Origin: Sphingopyxis sp. H115
GTDB taxonomy: Bacteria; Pseudomonadota; Alphaproteobacteria; Sphingomonadales; Sphingomonadaceae
Reading direction: 5' to 3'
Length of the DNA stretch: 64,000 nt
NCBI RefSeq assembly: GCF_001468465.1
Contig: NZ_LNSA01000007.1
Span: 1-64,000 of the forward strand
Within the stretch, counting starts at the first letter, position 1, and each line of letters opens with the position of its first letter. Below the pieces are notes generated by a model. That model searched no databases. It saw only the letters and a program-made list of their open reading frames with translations, and was not told where the DNA came from. Shown here one piece after another: positions 29,831-39,925 of the stretch. The translations under genes and the position numbers were made by a program.

Positions 29831-30675
29831 CCGCATTCCGCGAGACCGGCTGGGCCAAGATCAACCTGGCTCTGCACGTGCGAGGCCGGCGGGCCGACGG
29901 CTATCACGAGATCGAAACGCTGTTTGCCTTCGTCAATGGCGGCGATACGATTGCGGTCGAATTTGCCGATACCGACAGCCTGACGATCGATGGCGAATTT
30001 GCCGAAGGGCTGGGCGCGGGCAGCGACAATCTGGTGATGCAGGCGCTGGTCCTGCTGCGCACACGCTATGGTGCCGAGCGGGTGCCGCCGCTGGCGGTGA
30101 CGCTGACCAAGGCGCTGCCGGTCGCGGCGGGGATCGGCGGCGGGTCGGCCGACGCCGCGGCGATGGCGCGGCTGGTACGGACGCAATTCCTGCCCGAACT
30201 GGGCAATGCGACGCTCGCGCGGGTCGTGAGCCCGCTCGGCGCCGATATCGCCGCCTGCGTCGCCAGCGAAACCTGCCTTGGCGTGGGCGTCGGCGAAGAA
30301 TTGAGCGCGGTGCCCGAATTGCGGCTCGGCGGAACGCCGGTGTTGCTCGTCAATCCGCGGCTGCCGGTCGCGACGGGGCCGGTGTTCGCGGCGTGGGACG
30401 GAATCGATCGCGGGCCGCTATTCAGTGATCCAGCCGGCCGGGCGCAATTGTTCGGCGCGCGCAACGATCTGCAGCGGCCAGCCATCGCGCAGTGCCCGGC
30501 GATCGCCGATATCCTGCTCGAACTCGGCGCGCTCAGGCCCTGGCTGGCGCGCATGTCGGGGTCGGGCGCGACCTGTTTCGCGCTGTTCGACGCGGCCGCC
30601 GAGCGCGACGCGGCGGCGGCGGCGCTGGCCGCGCGGCATCCGGGCTGGTGGACGATGGCGGGAGCGTTAAGGTGA
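29827..30675 (+). CDS. ispE: 4-diphosphocytidyl-2-C-methyl-D-erythritol kinase
   Basis: 282 residues with a GTG start overlapping the TPR gene (GTGA). GHMP kinase with KINLALHVRGRRADGYHEI at the start, the ATP-binding motif LPVAAGIGGGSADAAA and the C-terminal MSGSGATCFALF. It phosphorylates the CDP-methylerythritol intermediate of the non-mevalonate isoprenoid pathway. Its stop overlaps the next gene by the same GTGA pattern. Confidence 0.96.
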   Translation: MTAFRETGWAKINLALHVRGRRADGYHEIETLFAFVNGGDTIAVEFADTDSLTIDGEFAEGLGAGSDNLVMQALVLLRTRYGAERVPPLAVTLTKALPVAAGIGGGSADAAAMARLVRTQFLPELGNATLARVVSPLGADIAACVASETCLGVGVGEELSAVPELRLGGTPVLLVNPRLPVATGPVFAAWDGIDRGPLFSDPAGRAQLFGARNDLQRPAIAQCPAIADILLELGALRPWLARMSGSGATCFALFDAAAERDAAAAALAARHPGWWTMAGALR

Positions 30676-31403
30676 GCGAAGCCTGGCGGCAGATCGGTTT
30701 GGCGCGGGCGGGCGGCATCCTGCTGATCGCCGACCATGCGTCGGCTTTGGTGCCGGAGGATGTCGATCTGGGCATCGATCCGGCGTTGCTAGCGAACCAT
30801 ATCGCGGTCGACATCGGCGTTGCCGAAGTGGCCGTGCTGCTCGTCGAGAGCGGCGCGGTCGATGCGGCGATTCTTGGCGGCGTCTCGCGCCTTGTCGTCG
30901 ACTGCAACCGCGACGAGGATGCGCCGGGGGTGCTGCCGATCGCGAGCGACGGTCATGCGGTACCGGGCAATGCGCTGGATGATGCGGGGCGCGAGGCGCG
31001 GCTGGCGCGCTTTTTCCGGCCTTATCACGATCATATCTCGGCGACGATCGCGGCGGCGCGGCCCGCGATGATCCTGTCGCTCCACAGCTTCACGCCGTCG
31101 CTCGCGGCGCATCCCGATCAGGCGCGGCCGTGGCATGTCGGGGTGCTGTATAACGAGGACGACCGGCTGGCGGGCGTGGCGATCGCGGCGCTGGAGGCCG
31201 AAGGGCTGATCGTCGGCGACCAGCAGCCCTATTCGGGCAAGCTGCTCAACGCGACGATGAACCGCCATGCCGAAGCCAATGGTATTCCCTATGTGGGGAT
31301 CGAGATGCGACAGGATTTCGTCGTTGACGCGGTGGGGCAGGAACGGTTCGCCATGCGGCTTTCTCGCATGTGCAGCAAAGTTGCATTGAATCTGCCCGAA
31401 TAG
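30672..31403 (+). CDS. N-formylglutamate amidohydrolase family protein
   Basis: 243 residues with a GTG start coupled to ispE. The family motifs are LLIADHASALVP near residue 20, VVDCNRDEDAPG, LSLHSFTP and the late block HVGVLYNEDDRLA. In histidine degradation such enzymes split N-formylglutamate, but no hut gene is present here. The family is broad and the true substrate is open. It is separated by 59 bp of AT-rich sequence from ilvD, which probably has its own promoter there. Confidence 0.85.
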   Translation: MSEAWRQIGLARAGGILLIADHASALVPEDVDLGIDPALLANHIAVDIGVAEVAVLLVESGAVDAAILGGVSRLVVDCNRDEDAPGVLPIASDGHAVPGNALDDAGREARLARFFRPYHDHISATIAAARPAMILSLHSFTPSLAAHPDQARPWHVGVLYNEDDRLAGVAIAALEAEGLIVGDQQPYSGKLLNATMNRHAEANGIPYVGIEMRQDFVVDAVGQERFAMRLSRMCSKVALNLPE

Positions 31404-31462
31404 GCGTGTAGAGGCGCGTCCTATCGCATATTTTTGAAATAATATTATCAGGATTGCTGAAA

Positions 31463-33322
31463 ATGCCTTCATATCGTTCGCGCACCACGACCCACGGCCG
31501 CAACATGGCGGGCGCGCGCGGCCTCTGGCGCGCGACGGGGATGAAGGACAGCGATTTCGGCAAGCCAATCATTGCGGTGGTCAACAGCTTCACCCAGTTC
31601 GTGCCGGGGCATGTCCACCTGAAGGACCTGGGCCAGATGGTGGCGCGCGAGATCGAGGCGTCGGGCGGGGTCGCCAAGGAATTCAACACGATCGCCGTCG
31701 ATGACGGCATCGCGATGGGGCATGACGGCATGCTCTATTCGCTGCCGAGCCGTGACCTGATCGCCGACAGCGTCGAATATATGGTCAACGCGCATTGCGC
31801 CGACGCGATGGTGTGCATTTCGAACTGCGACAAGATCACGCCGGGAATGCTCATGGCGGCGCTGCGCATCAACATTCCCGTGGTGTTCGTGTCGGGCGGG
31901 CCGATGGAAGCGGGCAAGGTCGTGCTCAAGGGCAAGGAAGTCGCGCTCGATCTGGTCGACGCGATGGTTGCCGCGGCCGACGAGAAATATAGCGACGAGG
32001 AAGTCTCCGAGATCGAGCGCGCCGCGTGTCCGACGTGCGGCAGTTGTTCGGGCATGTTCACCGCCAATTCGATGAACTGCCTGACCGAGGCTCTGGGGCT
32101 GTCGCTGCCGGGCAACGGATCGACGCTCGCGACGCACGCCGACCGCAAGGCGCTGTTCCTGACTGCGGGGCGGCTGGTCGTCGACATGTGTCGCCGCCAT
32201 TATGAAGAGGATGACGACAGCGTTCTCCCGCGTAATATCGCGACATTCGAGGCGTTCGAAAATGCGATGAGCCTCGACATCGCGATGGGCGGATCGACGA
32301 ACACGGTGCTGCACTTGCTCGCGGCGGCGTTCGAGGCGGGGGTCGATTTCACGATGGAGGATATCGATCGGCTGTCGCGGCGCGTTCCGTGCCTGTCGAA
32401 GGTCGCGCCGGCCAAGAGCGACGTGCATATGGAGGATGTCCACCGCGCCGGCGGGATCATGGCGATCCTCGGCCAGCTCGAGCGCGCGGGGCTGATCCAC
32501 GCACATTTGCCGACGGTGCACAGTGCGACACTGGGCGACGCGCTGAACAAGTGGGACATTTCGCGGACCAACGATCCCGAGGTGCAGAAGTTCTTCATGG
32601 CGGCGCCCGGCGGCGTGCCGACACAGACCGCGTTCAGCCAGGACCGGCGCTGGGAAGACCTCGACCTCGACCGCGAACATGGCGTGATACGGTCGGCCGA
32701 CCATGCGTTCAGCACTGATGGCGGACTTGCGGTGCTGTCGGGCAATATCGCGCTTGACGGCTGCATCGTGAAGACCGCGGGCGTCGACGAAAACATCCTG
32801 AAATTTTCGGGACCTGCCAAAGTTTATGAAAGCCAGGACGCGGCGGTCGCGGGTATATTGACCGGCGGGGTCGAGGCCGGCGACGTCGTCGTCATCCGCT
32901 ACGAGGGGCCGAGGGGCGGGCCGGGAATGCAGGAAATGCTCTATCCGACGAGCTATCTCAAGTCGAAGGGGCTGGGCGCCGCCTGCGCGCTCGTCACCGA
33001 CGGCCGCTTTTCGGGGGGCACGTCGGGGCTGTCGATCGGTCACGCCTCGCCCGAGGCGGCCGAAGGCGGCGCGATCGGGCTGGTCGAGAATGGCGACATG
33101 ATCGAAATCGATATCCCGCAGCGGACGATCAACCTGCTGGTCGCCGATGATGTGCTTGACACGCGCCGTGCCGCGATGGAAGCGAAGGGCGCGGATGCCT
33201 GGCAACCCGCCAAGCCGCGTCCGCGCAAGGTTTCGGTAGCACTTCAGGCCTATGCTGCGATGACGACGAGTGCCGCGCGCGGCGCGGTGCGCGACCTTTC
33301 GCAGCTGAAGGGCAAGGGATGA
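31463..33322 (+). CDS. ilvD: Dihydroxy-acid dehydratase
   Basis: 619 residues from ATG 31463, matching the conserved start [20 protein letters not shown]; an in-frame start three codons earlier is possible. It makes the 2-oxo acids of valine and isoleucine synthesis. Fe-S cluster cysteines are in [11 protein letters not shown] and [11 protein letters not shown], the metal/substrate site in [20 protein letters not shown], and the C-terminal [12 protein letters not shown] is present. It belongs to the long E. coli-like subfamily. The stop overlaps the lipoprotein gene (ATGA). Confidence 0.98.
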   Translation: MPSYRSRTTTHGRNMAGARGLWRATGMKDSDFGKPIIAVVNSFTQFVPGHVHLKDLGQMVAREIEASGGVAKEFNTIAVDDGIAMGHDGMLYSLPSRDLIADSVEYMVNAHCADAMVCISNCDKITPGMLMAALRINIPVVFVSGGPMEAGKVVLKGKEVALDLVDAMVAAADEKYSDEEVSEIERAACPTCGSCSGMFTANSMNCLTEALGLSLPGNGSTLATHADRKALFLTAGRLVVDMCRRHYEEDDDSVLPRNIATFEAFENAMSLDIAMGGSTNTVLHLLAAAFEAGVDFTMEDIDRLSRRVPCLSKVAPAKSDVHMEDVHRAGGIMAILGQLERAGLIHAHLPTVHSATLGDALNKWDISRTNDPEVQKFFMAAPGGVPTQTAFSQDRRWEDLDLDREHGVIRSADHAFSTDGGLAVLSGNIALDGCIVKTAGVDENILKFSGPAKVYESQDAAVAGILTGGVEAGDVVVIRYEGPRGGPGMQEMLYPTSYLKSKGLGAACALVTDGRFSGGTSGLSIGHASPEAAEGGAIGLVENGDMIEIDIPQRTINLLVADDVLDTRRAAMEAKGADAWQPAKPRPRKVSVALQAYAAMTTSAARGAVRDLSQLKGKG

Positions 33323-33708
33323 AGAAACTCGGGGGGCCATTGCTGGCGCTGCTCGCGCTTGCGGGTTGCGACCGCACGCCCGACAATGGCGACCTCGCCG
33401 AAGCCGAAGCGCGCGGATCGCGCGAGGCGGCCGAAAGCGGTCGTATCGATTGCGCGCTGGAGGGGGCGAAGCTGTTCGATCGCACCTGCACGATCGAGGA
33501 AATGAGCGGCGAGGGCGGGGCGATCCTTGTCGTCGGACGCAGCAACGTCGGCTATCGCCGGCTCCAGATCACGACCGACGGGCGCGGGGTGGTGTCGGCG
33601 GACGGCGCCGAGCCCGCGAAGGTCAGCATCGTCGGCGACAATATGATCGAAGTGGCGATCGGCAACGACCGATACCGTCTGCCCGCCAATACGGGCGGCG
33701 CGAAGTAG
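33319..33708 (+). CDS. Small lipoprotein of unknown function
   Basis: 129 residues. The signal sequence ends in the lipobox LALAGC, so residue 17 should be lipidated. The mature part has two further cysteines (IDCALEG, RTCTIEE) that could form a disulfide and a beta-rich C-terminal half. The ATG overlaps the ilvD stop. I recognise no domain. The pattern of Cys pairs resembles other small sphingomonad lipoproteins, but no function can be assigned. Confidence 0.75.
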   Translation: MKKLGGPLLALLALAGCDRTPDNGDLAEAEARGSREAAESGRIDCALEGAKLFDRTCTIEEMSGEGGAILVVGRSNVGYRRLQITTDGRGVVSADGAEPAKVSIVGDNMIEVAIGNDRYRLPANTGGAK

Positions 33709-33739
33709 GCGCATCGGCGCGATCGTGATAGGGCGGGGC

Positions 33740-35092
33740 ATGTCCGTTCCGGCCGACGCCCCGATTTTGACCGTGAAGGCGATGCGCGAAGCCGAAGCCG
33801 CGTGCGCGGTGCAGGGCACGTCGCTGTCGGAACTGATGGACGCCGCCGGGGCGGCGGTCGCCGACCTGGCGTGGCGGATGGCGGCGGGCGCGCCCATCCT
33901 CATCCTTTGCGGTCCCGGTAACAACGGCGGCGACGGTTATGTCGCGGCGCGGCTGCTCGCGGCGCGTGGCGCGCAGGTCCGCGTGGCGGCGCTCGCAGAC
34001 CCTGCGACCGGGCTGGCGAAGGCGGCCCGCGCGCTATGGGACGGGCCGGTCGAGCCGCTCGATGGCCGGACGCACCCGGCACCCTTGATCGTCGATGCGC
34101 TGTTCGGTGTCGGCCTGTCGCGGCCGCTGGCCGACGAGCTCGAAACCGTCCTCGCGCATTTTTCCGACCGGCGTATCCTGGCGGTCGACGTCCCAAGCGG
34201 CGTCGATGCCGACGGCGCGGCGGATTGGATACCGCCGCTTCGCGCCGATGTGACACTCGCGCTGGGGGCGCTGAAGCCCGCGCATGTCCTGCTGCCCTCG
34301 GCGCAGGCGTGCGGGCGCGTGCTGCTCGCGCCGATCGGGATCGAGGCGGGCCGCAAGATGCGGACCATGCCAAGGACCCAAACGCAGCCGCCCGACGCCA
34401 GCGCGCATAAATTCACGCGCGGCATGGTGCTGGTCTTTGCCGGACCGATGCGCGGCGCCGCCCGGTTGACCGCGGCAGCGGCGCTGCGCGCGGGCGCGGG
34501 CTATGTCGTGCTCGACGGCAGTGACCAGGCGCCCTTGTCGGCGATCATTGCCGAGAGCGACGAGAAGTTTGGCGAACGGTTGAACGATCCGCGCGTCGGT
34601 GCTGTCGTGATCGGGCCGGGATTTCCCGCAAGTGACGAGCTGATTTTCGATGTCGAGGCCGCGCTCGATTCCGGCAAGTCGCTGGTGCTCGATGCGGCGG
34701 CGATCGACGCGGCGCTGCCGCGCCTGTCGGAAACGCCGCGCAAGGCGATCCTGACTCCGCATGAGGGCGAGTTCGCGCGTGCCTTCCCGCAAGCCTATGG
34801 CAGCAAGATCGACCGGGCAAAGGCTGCGGCGGTGCGGACGCAGGCGGTCGTGATCTACAAGGGCGCCGATACGATTATCGCGGCGCCCGATGGCCGGGTC
34901 GCCGCGGCCTGGCCGGGAAGCCCCTGGCTGGCAACGGCCGGAACAGGCGACGTGCTGGCGGGGGCCTGCGGGGCGATGCTTGCGCGCGGCGGCGATGCCT
35001 TTGACGCGGCGGTTGCCGCTGTGGGCTGGCATATCGCGCGGGCCGCGCGTATAGGCCCCGGCCTTGTAGCCGACGATATAATCAGGGACTGA
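33740..35092 (+). CDS. nnr: Bifunctional NAD(P)H-hydrate epimerase / ADP-dependent dehydratase
   Basis: 450 residues from ATG 33740 (GTG 33725 is an alternative). The N-terminal YjeF epimerase domain (about 5-205) has LCGPGNNGGDGYVAAR and DALFGVGLSRP. The C-terminal kinase-like dehydratase domain (about 225-450) has LTPHEGEFAR and the nucleotide motif TAGTGDVLAGACGAML. Together they repair damaged nicotinamide cofactors. The C-terminal stop lies one base before the ATG of the RNA methyltransferase. Confidence 0.95.
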   Translation: MSVPADAPILTVKAMREAEAACAVQGTSLSELMDAAGAAVADLAWRMAAGAPILILCGPGNNGGDGYVAARLLAARGAQVRVAALADPATGLAKAARALWDGPVEPLDGRTHPAPLIVDALFGVGLSRPLADELETVLAHFSDRRILAVDVPSGVDADGAADWIPPLRADVTLALGALKPAHVLLPSAQACGRVLLAPIGIEAGRKMRTMPRTQTQPPDASAHKFTRGMVLVFAGPMRGAARLTAAAALRAGAGYVVLDGSDQAPLSAIIAESDEKFGERLNDPRVGAVVIGPGFPASDELIFDVEAALDSGKSLVLDAAAIDAALPRLSETPRKAILTPHEGEFARAFPQAYGSKIDRAKAAAVRTQAVVIYKGADTIIAAPDGRVAAAWPGSPWLATAGTGDVLAGACGAMLARGGDAFDAAVAAVGWHIARAARIGPGLVADDIIRD

Positions 35093-35093
35093 A

Positions 35094-36293
35094 ATGAGCG
35101 AAGCCGCATTGATCGAGCGCATCGCCGCGCGCGGCGACGGCGTGACGGGCGACGGCCGCCATGTGGCGGGCGCCGTGCCGGGCGACCGCGTGCGCGACGA
35201 CGGCATCCTCATTCCCGGCCCCAACCGCGCCGATCCGCCGTGCCGGCACTTCGGCAAATGCGGCGGCTGCCAGTTGCAGCATGTCGCTGAACCGGCGCTC
35301 GCCGAGTTCGTGCGCGACCGCGTCGTCGGCGGGCTGGAAGGGCAGGGCGTTGCTTTTGGCGACGTGCGTCCGGCGCGGCTTTCGCCGCCGCAAAGCCGCC
35401 GCCGCGCCGCGCTGACCGCGCTGCGCACGGGAAAACAGGTCGCGATCGGTTTTAACGCGGCGCAGAGCAACCAGATCGTAGACATGCGGATGTGCCCGCT
35501 GCTGGTGCCCGAACTGTTCGCGCTGATCGAGCCCGTGCGCGAATTGCTTGTGATGATTGCGCAGCCACGGCGCCCCGTAAAGATCAAGTTGCAGATGCTC
35601 GACCAGGGCGTCGAACTGATCCTCGAAGGCGTGAAGGCCGAAGGGCTCGATGCGGCAATGGCGCTTCAGGATTTTGCCGGCGTAAACAAGCTTGCGCGCT
35701 TTGCTATCGATCAGGGCGATGGCCTTGAAATCCTGTGGCAGCCGGAACCGCCGACGATGCGGTTTGGCGATATCCTTGTCGAAGTCCCGCCCTTCGCCTT
35801 TTTGCAGCCGACGGAGGCGGGGCAGGCGGGGCTGGTCGATGCGGTGCGCGAAGCCATCGGCGACGCCGGCGCAGTGGCCGACCTCTTTGCCGGCGTTGGC
35901 ACCTTTGCGCTGTCGGTGCAGGCGGGACGCAGAGTCTATGCGGCCGAGGGCGCGCGCGATGCGATCGCCGCGTTGACTGCGGCGGCGAACCGCCAGCGCG
36001 CGCTTGTCGCTGGCGAACATCGCGACCTGTTCCGCCGACCGCTGGTGCCCGCTGAGCTCGATCGCTTCGGCGCCGTTATCCTCGACCCGCCGCGTGCGGG
36101 CGCCGAGGAACAGGTGAAGCAGCTTACGGCGTCAAAGACGCCCGTGATCGCTTATGTCAGCTGCAACCCGGCGAGCTTTGCCCGCGATGCCAAACTGTTG
36201 GTCGAAGGCGGGTATCGCCTCGACTGGGTGCAGCCCGTCGGCCAGTTCCGCTGGTCGACCCATGTGGAGCTGGCAGGCCGTTTTTCGCGATAG
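35094..36293 (+). CDS. Class I SAM-dependent RNA (uracil-5) methyltransferase, RumA/TrmA family
   Basis: 399 residues. An N-terminal TRAM-like region is followed by an iron-sulfur motif CRHFGKCGGCQLQH with a fourth Cys in RMCPLLV. The SAM-binding site is VADLFAGVGTFAL. The catalytic sequence is VILDPPRAGAEEQ with the nucleophile Cys in AYVSCNPASFARD. It forms 5-methyluridine in 23S rRNA or tRNA; which site is modified cannot be decided. A small GC-rich hairpin (36306-36321) separates it from the convergent MAPEG gene. Confidence 0.92.
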   Translation: MSEAALIERIAARGDGVTGDGRHVAGAVPGDRVRDDGILIPGPNRADPPCRHFGKCGGCQLQHVAEPALAEFVRDRVVGGLEGQGVAFGDVRPARLSPPQSRRRAALTALRTGKQVAIGFNAAQSNQIVDMRMCPLLVPELFALIEPVRELLVMIAQPRRPVKIKLQMLDQGVELILEGVKAEGLDAAMALQDFAGVNKLARFAIDQGDGLEILWQPEPPTMRFGDILVEVPPFAFLQPTEAGQAGLVDAVREAIGDAGAVADLFAGVGTFALSVQAGRRVYAAEGARDAIAALTAAANRQRALVAGEHRDLFRRPLVPAELDRFGAVILDPPRAGAEEQVKQLTASKTPVIAYVSCNPASFARDAKLLVEGGYRLDWVQPVGQFRWSTHVELAGRFSR

Positions 36294-36327
36294 ACCGTCA
36301 CCACCGCCTTCGCGGCGGCGACGCGTC

Positions 36328-36762
36328 TCAGTGCAGCACGAAACCCATGAAGGCATGCAGGCAGAGCGCGAACAAGGCGAGGCTGGCGAGTGCGAACACG
36401 GCGAAGCGCCACATGACGCGGTTCACCGTTACCTGGATCAGGCTGTGAACAATGCGGAGAACCACATAGGCCCACGCGATTTGCGCGTTGAGCCCGCCGC
36501 CCATCCCGCCGACCGCCAGCGCGATCGCGACGGCATAGAAAACCGTCGGCTGTTCCATCAGATGGTTGTAGTTATGCGCTTTCCACTGCACTTCGGGAGG
36601 AAGCACCTCGTCGAGCCCCTTGCCGGTCCCGCCGACCATCTTGGCCGCGTCGATCTTGGCGCGCTGCATCGCGGGAATGCGCGTCGCATACATCCACACC
36701 CACATGATCATCGACCAGAGCGCGAGCGTCGCGACCGGCCCCAGAATGGCGTTCGTGTCCAT
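36328..36762 (-). CDS. MAPEG family membrane protein, copy 2 of a tandem pair
   Basis: 144 residues with four predicted membrane segments. The MAPEG motifs HNYNHLMEQPTVFYAVAI and AWAYVVLRIVHSLIQ are nearly identical in form to its neighbour at 36772-37203. MAPEG enzymes are glutathione-using membrane proteins acting on lipid peroxides or eicosanoid-like substrates. It lies 9 bp after its paralogue in one transcription unit. The conserved Arg in VLRIVHS is present, so catalysis is possible. Confidence 0.85.
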   Translation of the reverse strand: MDTNAILGPVATLALWSMIMWVWMYATRIPAMQRAKIDAAKMVGGTGKGLDEVLPPEVQWKAHNYNHLMEQPTVFYAVAIALAVGGMGGGLNAQIAWAYVVLRIVHSLIQVTVNRVMWRFAVFALASLALFALCLHAFMGFVLH

Positions 36763-36771
36763 GATATTCCC

Positions 36772-37203
36772 CTATCCCAAGGTGGCGATGACGGCGAGAA
36801 TCGACAAGGCGAAGAGGCAGAATGTCGCCAGCGAAAAAATCAGGAAGCGCACCGGCACCCGGTTGACCGTCGATTGCCACAGGCTGTGGACGATGCGCAG
36901 CACGACGTAGGCCCAGGCCAGCCCGCGCGTCAGGTCGGTGTTGCCGCCCGACAGATGCAGGAACAGGATCACCGCATAGAAGATCGTCGGCTGTTCGCAC
37001 AAATGCGTATAATTGTGCGATTTCCAGTTGGTAGGGGGCGGTAGGACGCTTTCCAGGTCGGCGCCGCGACCGCCCGGCGGTGCGACCTTGATATCGATTC
37101 CCGCTTTCGACATTGCCGAAAAGCGCGTGATGGCCAACCATCCGAGCATGAGGATGGTCCAGAGCGCGAGGACCGCGCCCGGTGCAAGCAGACTTTCCGA
37201 CAT
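36772..37203 (-). CDS. MAPEG family membrane protein, copy 1 of a tandem pair
   Basis: 143 residues, four membrane segments. It shares HNYTHLCEQPTIFYAVIL and AWAYVVLRIVHSLWQ with the next gene, so the two arose by tandem duplication. It differs by an extra Cys in HLCEQP and a Gly-rich loop (VAPPGGRGADLE). MAPEG proteins act as trimers; the pair could form mixed trimers. It lies 65 bp after the CoA-transferase gene on the same strand. Confidence 0.85.
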   Translation of the reverse strand: MSESLLAPGAVLALWTILMLGWLAITRFSAMSKAGIDIKVAPPGGRGADLESVLPPPTNWKSHNYTHLCEQPTIFYAVILFLHLSGGNTDLTRGLAWAYVVLRIVHSLWQSTVNRVPVRFLIFSLATFCLFALSILAVIATLG

Positions 37204-37268
37204 ATTGGCTCCCCCTTATCCGTTGCCCGCAATGCTAGGCCGCTTCGCGGGCTTTGCAATCGATGAGT

Positions 37269-38414
37269 TCAGCCCCCGAACTCGGCGCGGATCGCCGCGC
37301 CGTCGCCATCGACGCGCGGCGCGAAGCCGAGGTCGCGGGGCGGCATCGCGCCATATTTCACCGGCGGCTGCATTTCGTGGAAATCGCCGACATCGGGATG
37401 GGTGCGATGGCGGAAAAAGCCGGTCGCGACGAAATGCGGGTCGTCCTTGATATCCTGAAGGTCGCGCGCGGCCATCGCCGGGATATCGTTGGCAGCGAAG
37501 AGCTCGAGCCATTCGGCGCTGGTCCTTGCCGGCGTCTTGCGCGCGATCTCGGAATAGATGATCGGCATGTGCTGACCCTTGGCTTTCGCCGATTCATATT
37601 CCGCCGTTTCGAGCAGGTCGGCGCTGCCGAGCAAGCCCATCAGTCGAGCGGTCGATTCGGGGGTGTAGGGGACGATCGCGAGATAGCCGTCGCTGGTCGG
37701 GAAGGGCTGGCGCGTCGGGTCGAGCTGGCGCGGATAGCCCGCGGGGCCGATCGGCGGATCGAGCGCCGCGTCGCGCAGATGCTCGGTCAGCATGAAGGCA
37801 GCGAAGCATTCGAACATCGGCACCTCGACCTCCTGCCCCTCGCCGGTGCGCAATTTGTGGACGAGCGCCGCGAGGATCGCCTGCGCGCCGAACTGGCCCG
37901 CGATCTTGTCGGCGATCAGCGACGGGAAATAGCGTGGGCGCGGGTCGCCATCGACGCGGGGAAGCAGGCTGGTGGTGCCCGTGGCGGCCTGGATGACGTC
38001 GTCATAGGCCTGCAAGTCGGCATAGGGGCCGTCCTGCCCGAAGCCGGTGCCATGGACATAGATGATGTCGGGTTTGAGCGCCTTGCAGCTTTCGTAATCG
38101 AAGCCGAGGCGGGCGATCGCCCGGCCGCGGACATTGTGGAAAAACACGTCGGCGGTGGCGATGAGGCCGCGCAGCGTCGCCGCATCCTCCGGATTTTTGA
38201 GGTCGAGCGCGATCGAACGTTTGCCGCGATTGACGGTCAGATGGATCGATCCCATCGTCGGGTCGGGAACGCCCGTTCCAAGGTAGCGCGAAATATCGCC
38301 CGTTCCCGGCGTTTCGACCTTGATGACTTCGGCGCCGAGGTCGGCGAGCATCTGCGTCGCATAGGGACCGAAAATGACGGTGGTGAGGTCGACGATCCGG
38401 ATCCCTGACAGCAT
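37269..38414 (-). CDS. CaiB/BaiF family (class III) CoA-transferase
   Basis: 381 residues from ATG 38414. The frame stays open well upstream but that part is a shadow of the MFS gene. Family motifs are RIVDLTTVIFGPYATQMLADLGAEVIKVE at the N-terminus and YFPSLIADKIAGQFGAQAIL, where the Asp of IADKIAG is the expected catalytic residue that forms the acyl anhydride. The protein moves CoA between carboxylic acids; substrate unknown. It lies 74 bp after the MFS transporter and may be cotranscribed with it. Confidence 0.9.
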   Translation of the reverse strand: MLSGIRIVDLTTVIFGPYATQMLADLGAEVIKVETPGTGDISRYLGTGVPDPTMGSIHLTVNRGKRSIALDLKNPEDAATLRGLIATADVFFHNVRGRAIARLGFDYESCKALKPDIIYVHGTGFGQDGPYADLQAYDDVIQAATGTTSLLPRVDGDPRPRYFPSLIADKIAGQFGAQAILAALVHKLRTGEGQEVEVPMFECFAAFMLTEHLRDAALDPPIGPAGYPRQLDPTRQPFPTSDGYLAIVPYTPESTARLMGLLGSADLLETAEYESAKAKGQHMPIIYSEIARKTPARTSAEWLELFAANDIPAMAARDLQDIKDDPHFVATGFFRHRTHPDVGDFHEMQPPVKYGAMPPRDLGFAPRVDGDGAAIRAEFGG

Positions 38415-38488
38415 ATACGCGCATCCTCTTACTGCTTTTGCGGGGCAGGATAGAATGATTGCAAAGTAAAACGGAAGGGACTTCGTCG

Positions 38489-39823
38489 TCAGGCCGGCTG
38501 TTTGGCGGGCGCGTCGAGGCCGCCGGTCGCGCCGGCGAAATATGCGTCCGATATCCGGCCATAGGATTTCGACCGGAATGCGGCGATCGTCGCGAGCATG
38601 CCGAGCACGCCGGCGATCGAAAAGACGATGGCAATGCCGCGTTCCGGGCCGCGGCCATACCAGTCGCCGATCGCATCGGCGCCGATGCCTTCGGTCATCA
38701 TCGGCACGAAAAAGAACTGCGTGATCGGCGCGATGAGGAAGGCGGTGAGCGGCGATGCCGCCTGTTCGATCGACTGGGCAAAACCGAAAACGCGGCCCTG
38801 GCGCTCGAACGGCACGACCTTTTGCAACGCCGTCTGTTCGGCCGCCTCGGCATAGGGGCCGAGAAACATCCAGACGAAGCAGCCGATGGCGAGGAGCGGG
38901 ATCGAAGACTGGATCGTGAATATGGCGGCAACCGCCCATTCGATCAGGCACACGAAGAGCAGTGTACGGATCGGGTTCGCGCCGAGGCCGGTTCGCGAGA
39001 TCAGCGCGCCGCTGAGAATGAAGGCGCAGGAAAGGACCGCCCATAGCAGCCCCCATTGTTCGACCTTCATCAGCGACAGGCCATAGGCGTCCATAAGCGC
39101 CATATAGACGCCGCCGAGAAAATTGTTGAACGTCGCAAACAGGATCAGCGCGAGCAGTCCCGGGATGCCGAGTATGACGCGGAACGTCCCGGCAAGATCG
39201 ACGCGCCGGGCGGCTTCGTGATCGCCCGCGGCGCTGCGGGGTTCGTCGATCCGCACGAACAGGAGGTGCACCGCCGCCGCGAGCGTGAAGGCGATCGCGA
39301 AGACAAGCGTCGCGATCATGCCGCCCCATGCGACCAGAAAGCCGCTGATTGCCGAAGTGACGAGAAAGCCCACCCCGCCGACCATGCCGACAAGGCCGTT
39401 CGCCTTGTCGCGCCGGTCTTCGGCGATCAACAGCGTCACCAGCGTCGGGAGCGCGATCATGCGGATATTCCCGCAGATCACGGCGAGCATCGACAGCAGG
39501 ATGAAAAGCCAAAAGGTCGCGCTGGACACGCTCGCGGTGCGGATGTCGGGGAGCAGGACATAGGCCGTGAGGACAAGGGCATAGAGGAAAAGCGAGGCGA
39601 GGCTGGACGCCAGCATCATGTTCCGCTTGCCGCGATGATCGACGAGGCTGCCGAACCAGACCCCCAGCAGCGCGGTCAGGCCGAGATAGATGCCGGCGAT
39701 CATCCCGGTCGCGAAGACCGAGCCGGTTTCGAGAAAGGTCCAGAAGGTCAGCGCGAACCAGACCGTGAAATTGGTGAGATTGGCGACGAAATTATTGGCG
39801 AGAAGATGATGGAAGGACTGCAT
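38489..39823 (-). CDS. MFS transporter (EntS/MFS_3-like exporter)
   Basis: 444 residues from ATG 39823 (MQSFHHLLANNF). Twelve hydrophobic segments are visible with the typical loop DHRGKRNMML between segments 2 and 3. The central loop RIDEPRSAAGDHEAARRVDL divides the two halves. The pattern is that of the MFS_3 group with enterobactin exporter EntS, but the substrate cannot be inferred. It is placed between a LuxR-type regulator and a CoA-transferase, all on the minus strand. Confidence 0.86.
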   Translation of the reverse strand: MQSFHHLLANNFVANLTNFTVWFALTFWTFLETGSVFATGMIAGIYLGLTALLGVWFGSLVDHRGKRNMMLASSLASLFLYALVLTAYVLLPDIRTASVSSATFWLFILLSMLAVICGNIRMIALPTLVTLLIAEDRRDKANGLVGMVGGVGFLVTSAISGFLVAWGGMIATLVFAIAFTLAAAVHLLFVRIDEPRSAAGDHEAARRVDLAGTFRVILGIPGLLALILFATFNNFLGGVYMALMDAYGLSLMKVEQWGLLWAVLSCAFILSGALISRTGLGANPIRTLLFVCLIEWAVAAIFTIQSSIPLLAIGCFVWMFLGPYAEAAEQTALQKVVPFERQGRVFGFAQSIEQAASPLTAFLIAPITQFFFVPMMTEGIGADAIGDWYGRGPERGIAIVFSIAGVLGMLATIAAFRSKSYGRISDAYFAGATGGLDAPAKQPA

Positions 39824-39925
39824 GGATCCGGCATTCCGTGAGGCGCGCGGGGCCGCGCATTTCAATGCCGCCCGCCAGCGCGTTACCATGGCGGGGGCGT
39901 GCCGAAAAGATGCGGCGAGCTGTCG

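Noticed and set aside
31469..33340. 623-residue frame antisense to ilvD
   Set aside because: A composition shadow; ilvD is full length and conserved throughout.
37269..39512. Apparent 747-residue fusion of a transporter-like part with the CoA-transferase
   Set aside because: The upstream half is an out-of-frame reading of the MFS gene; the CoA-transferase starts at 38414.
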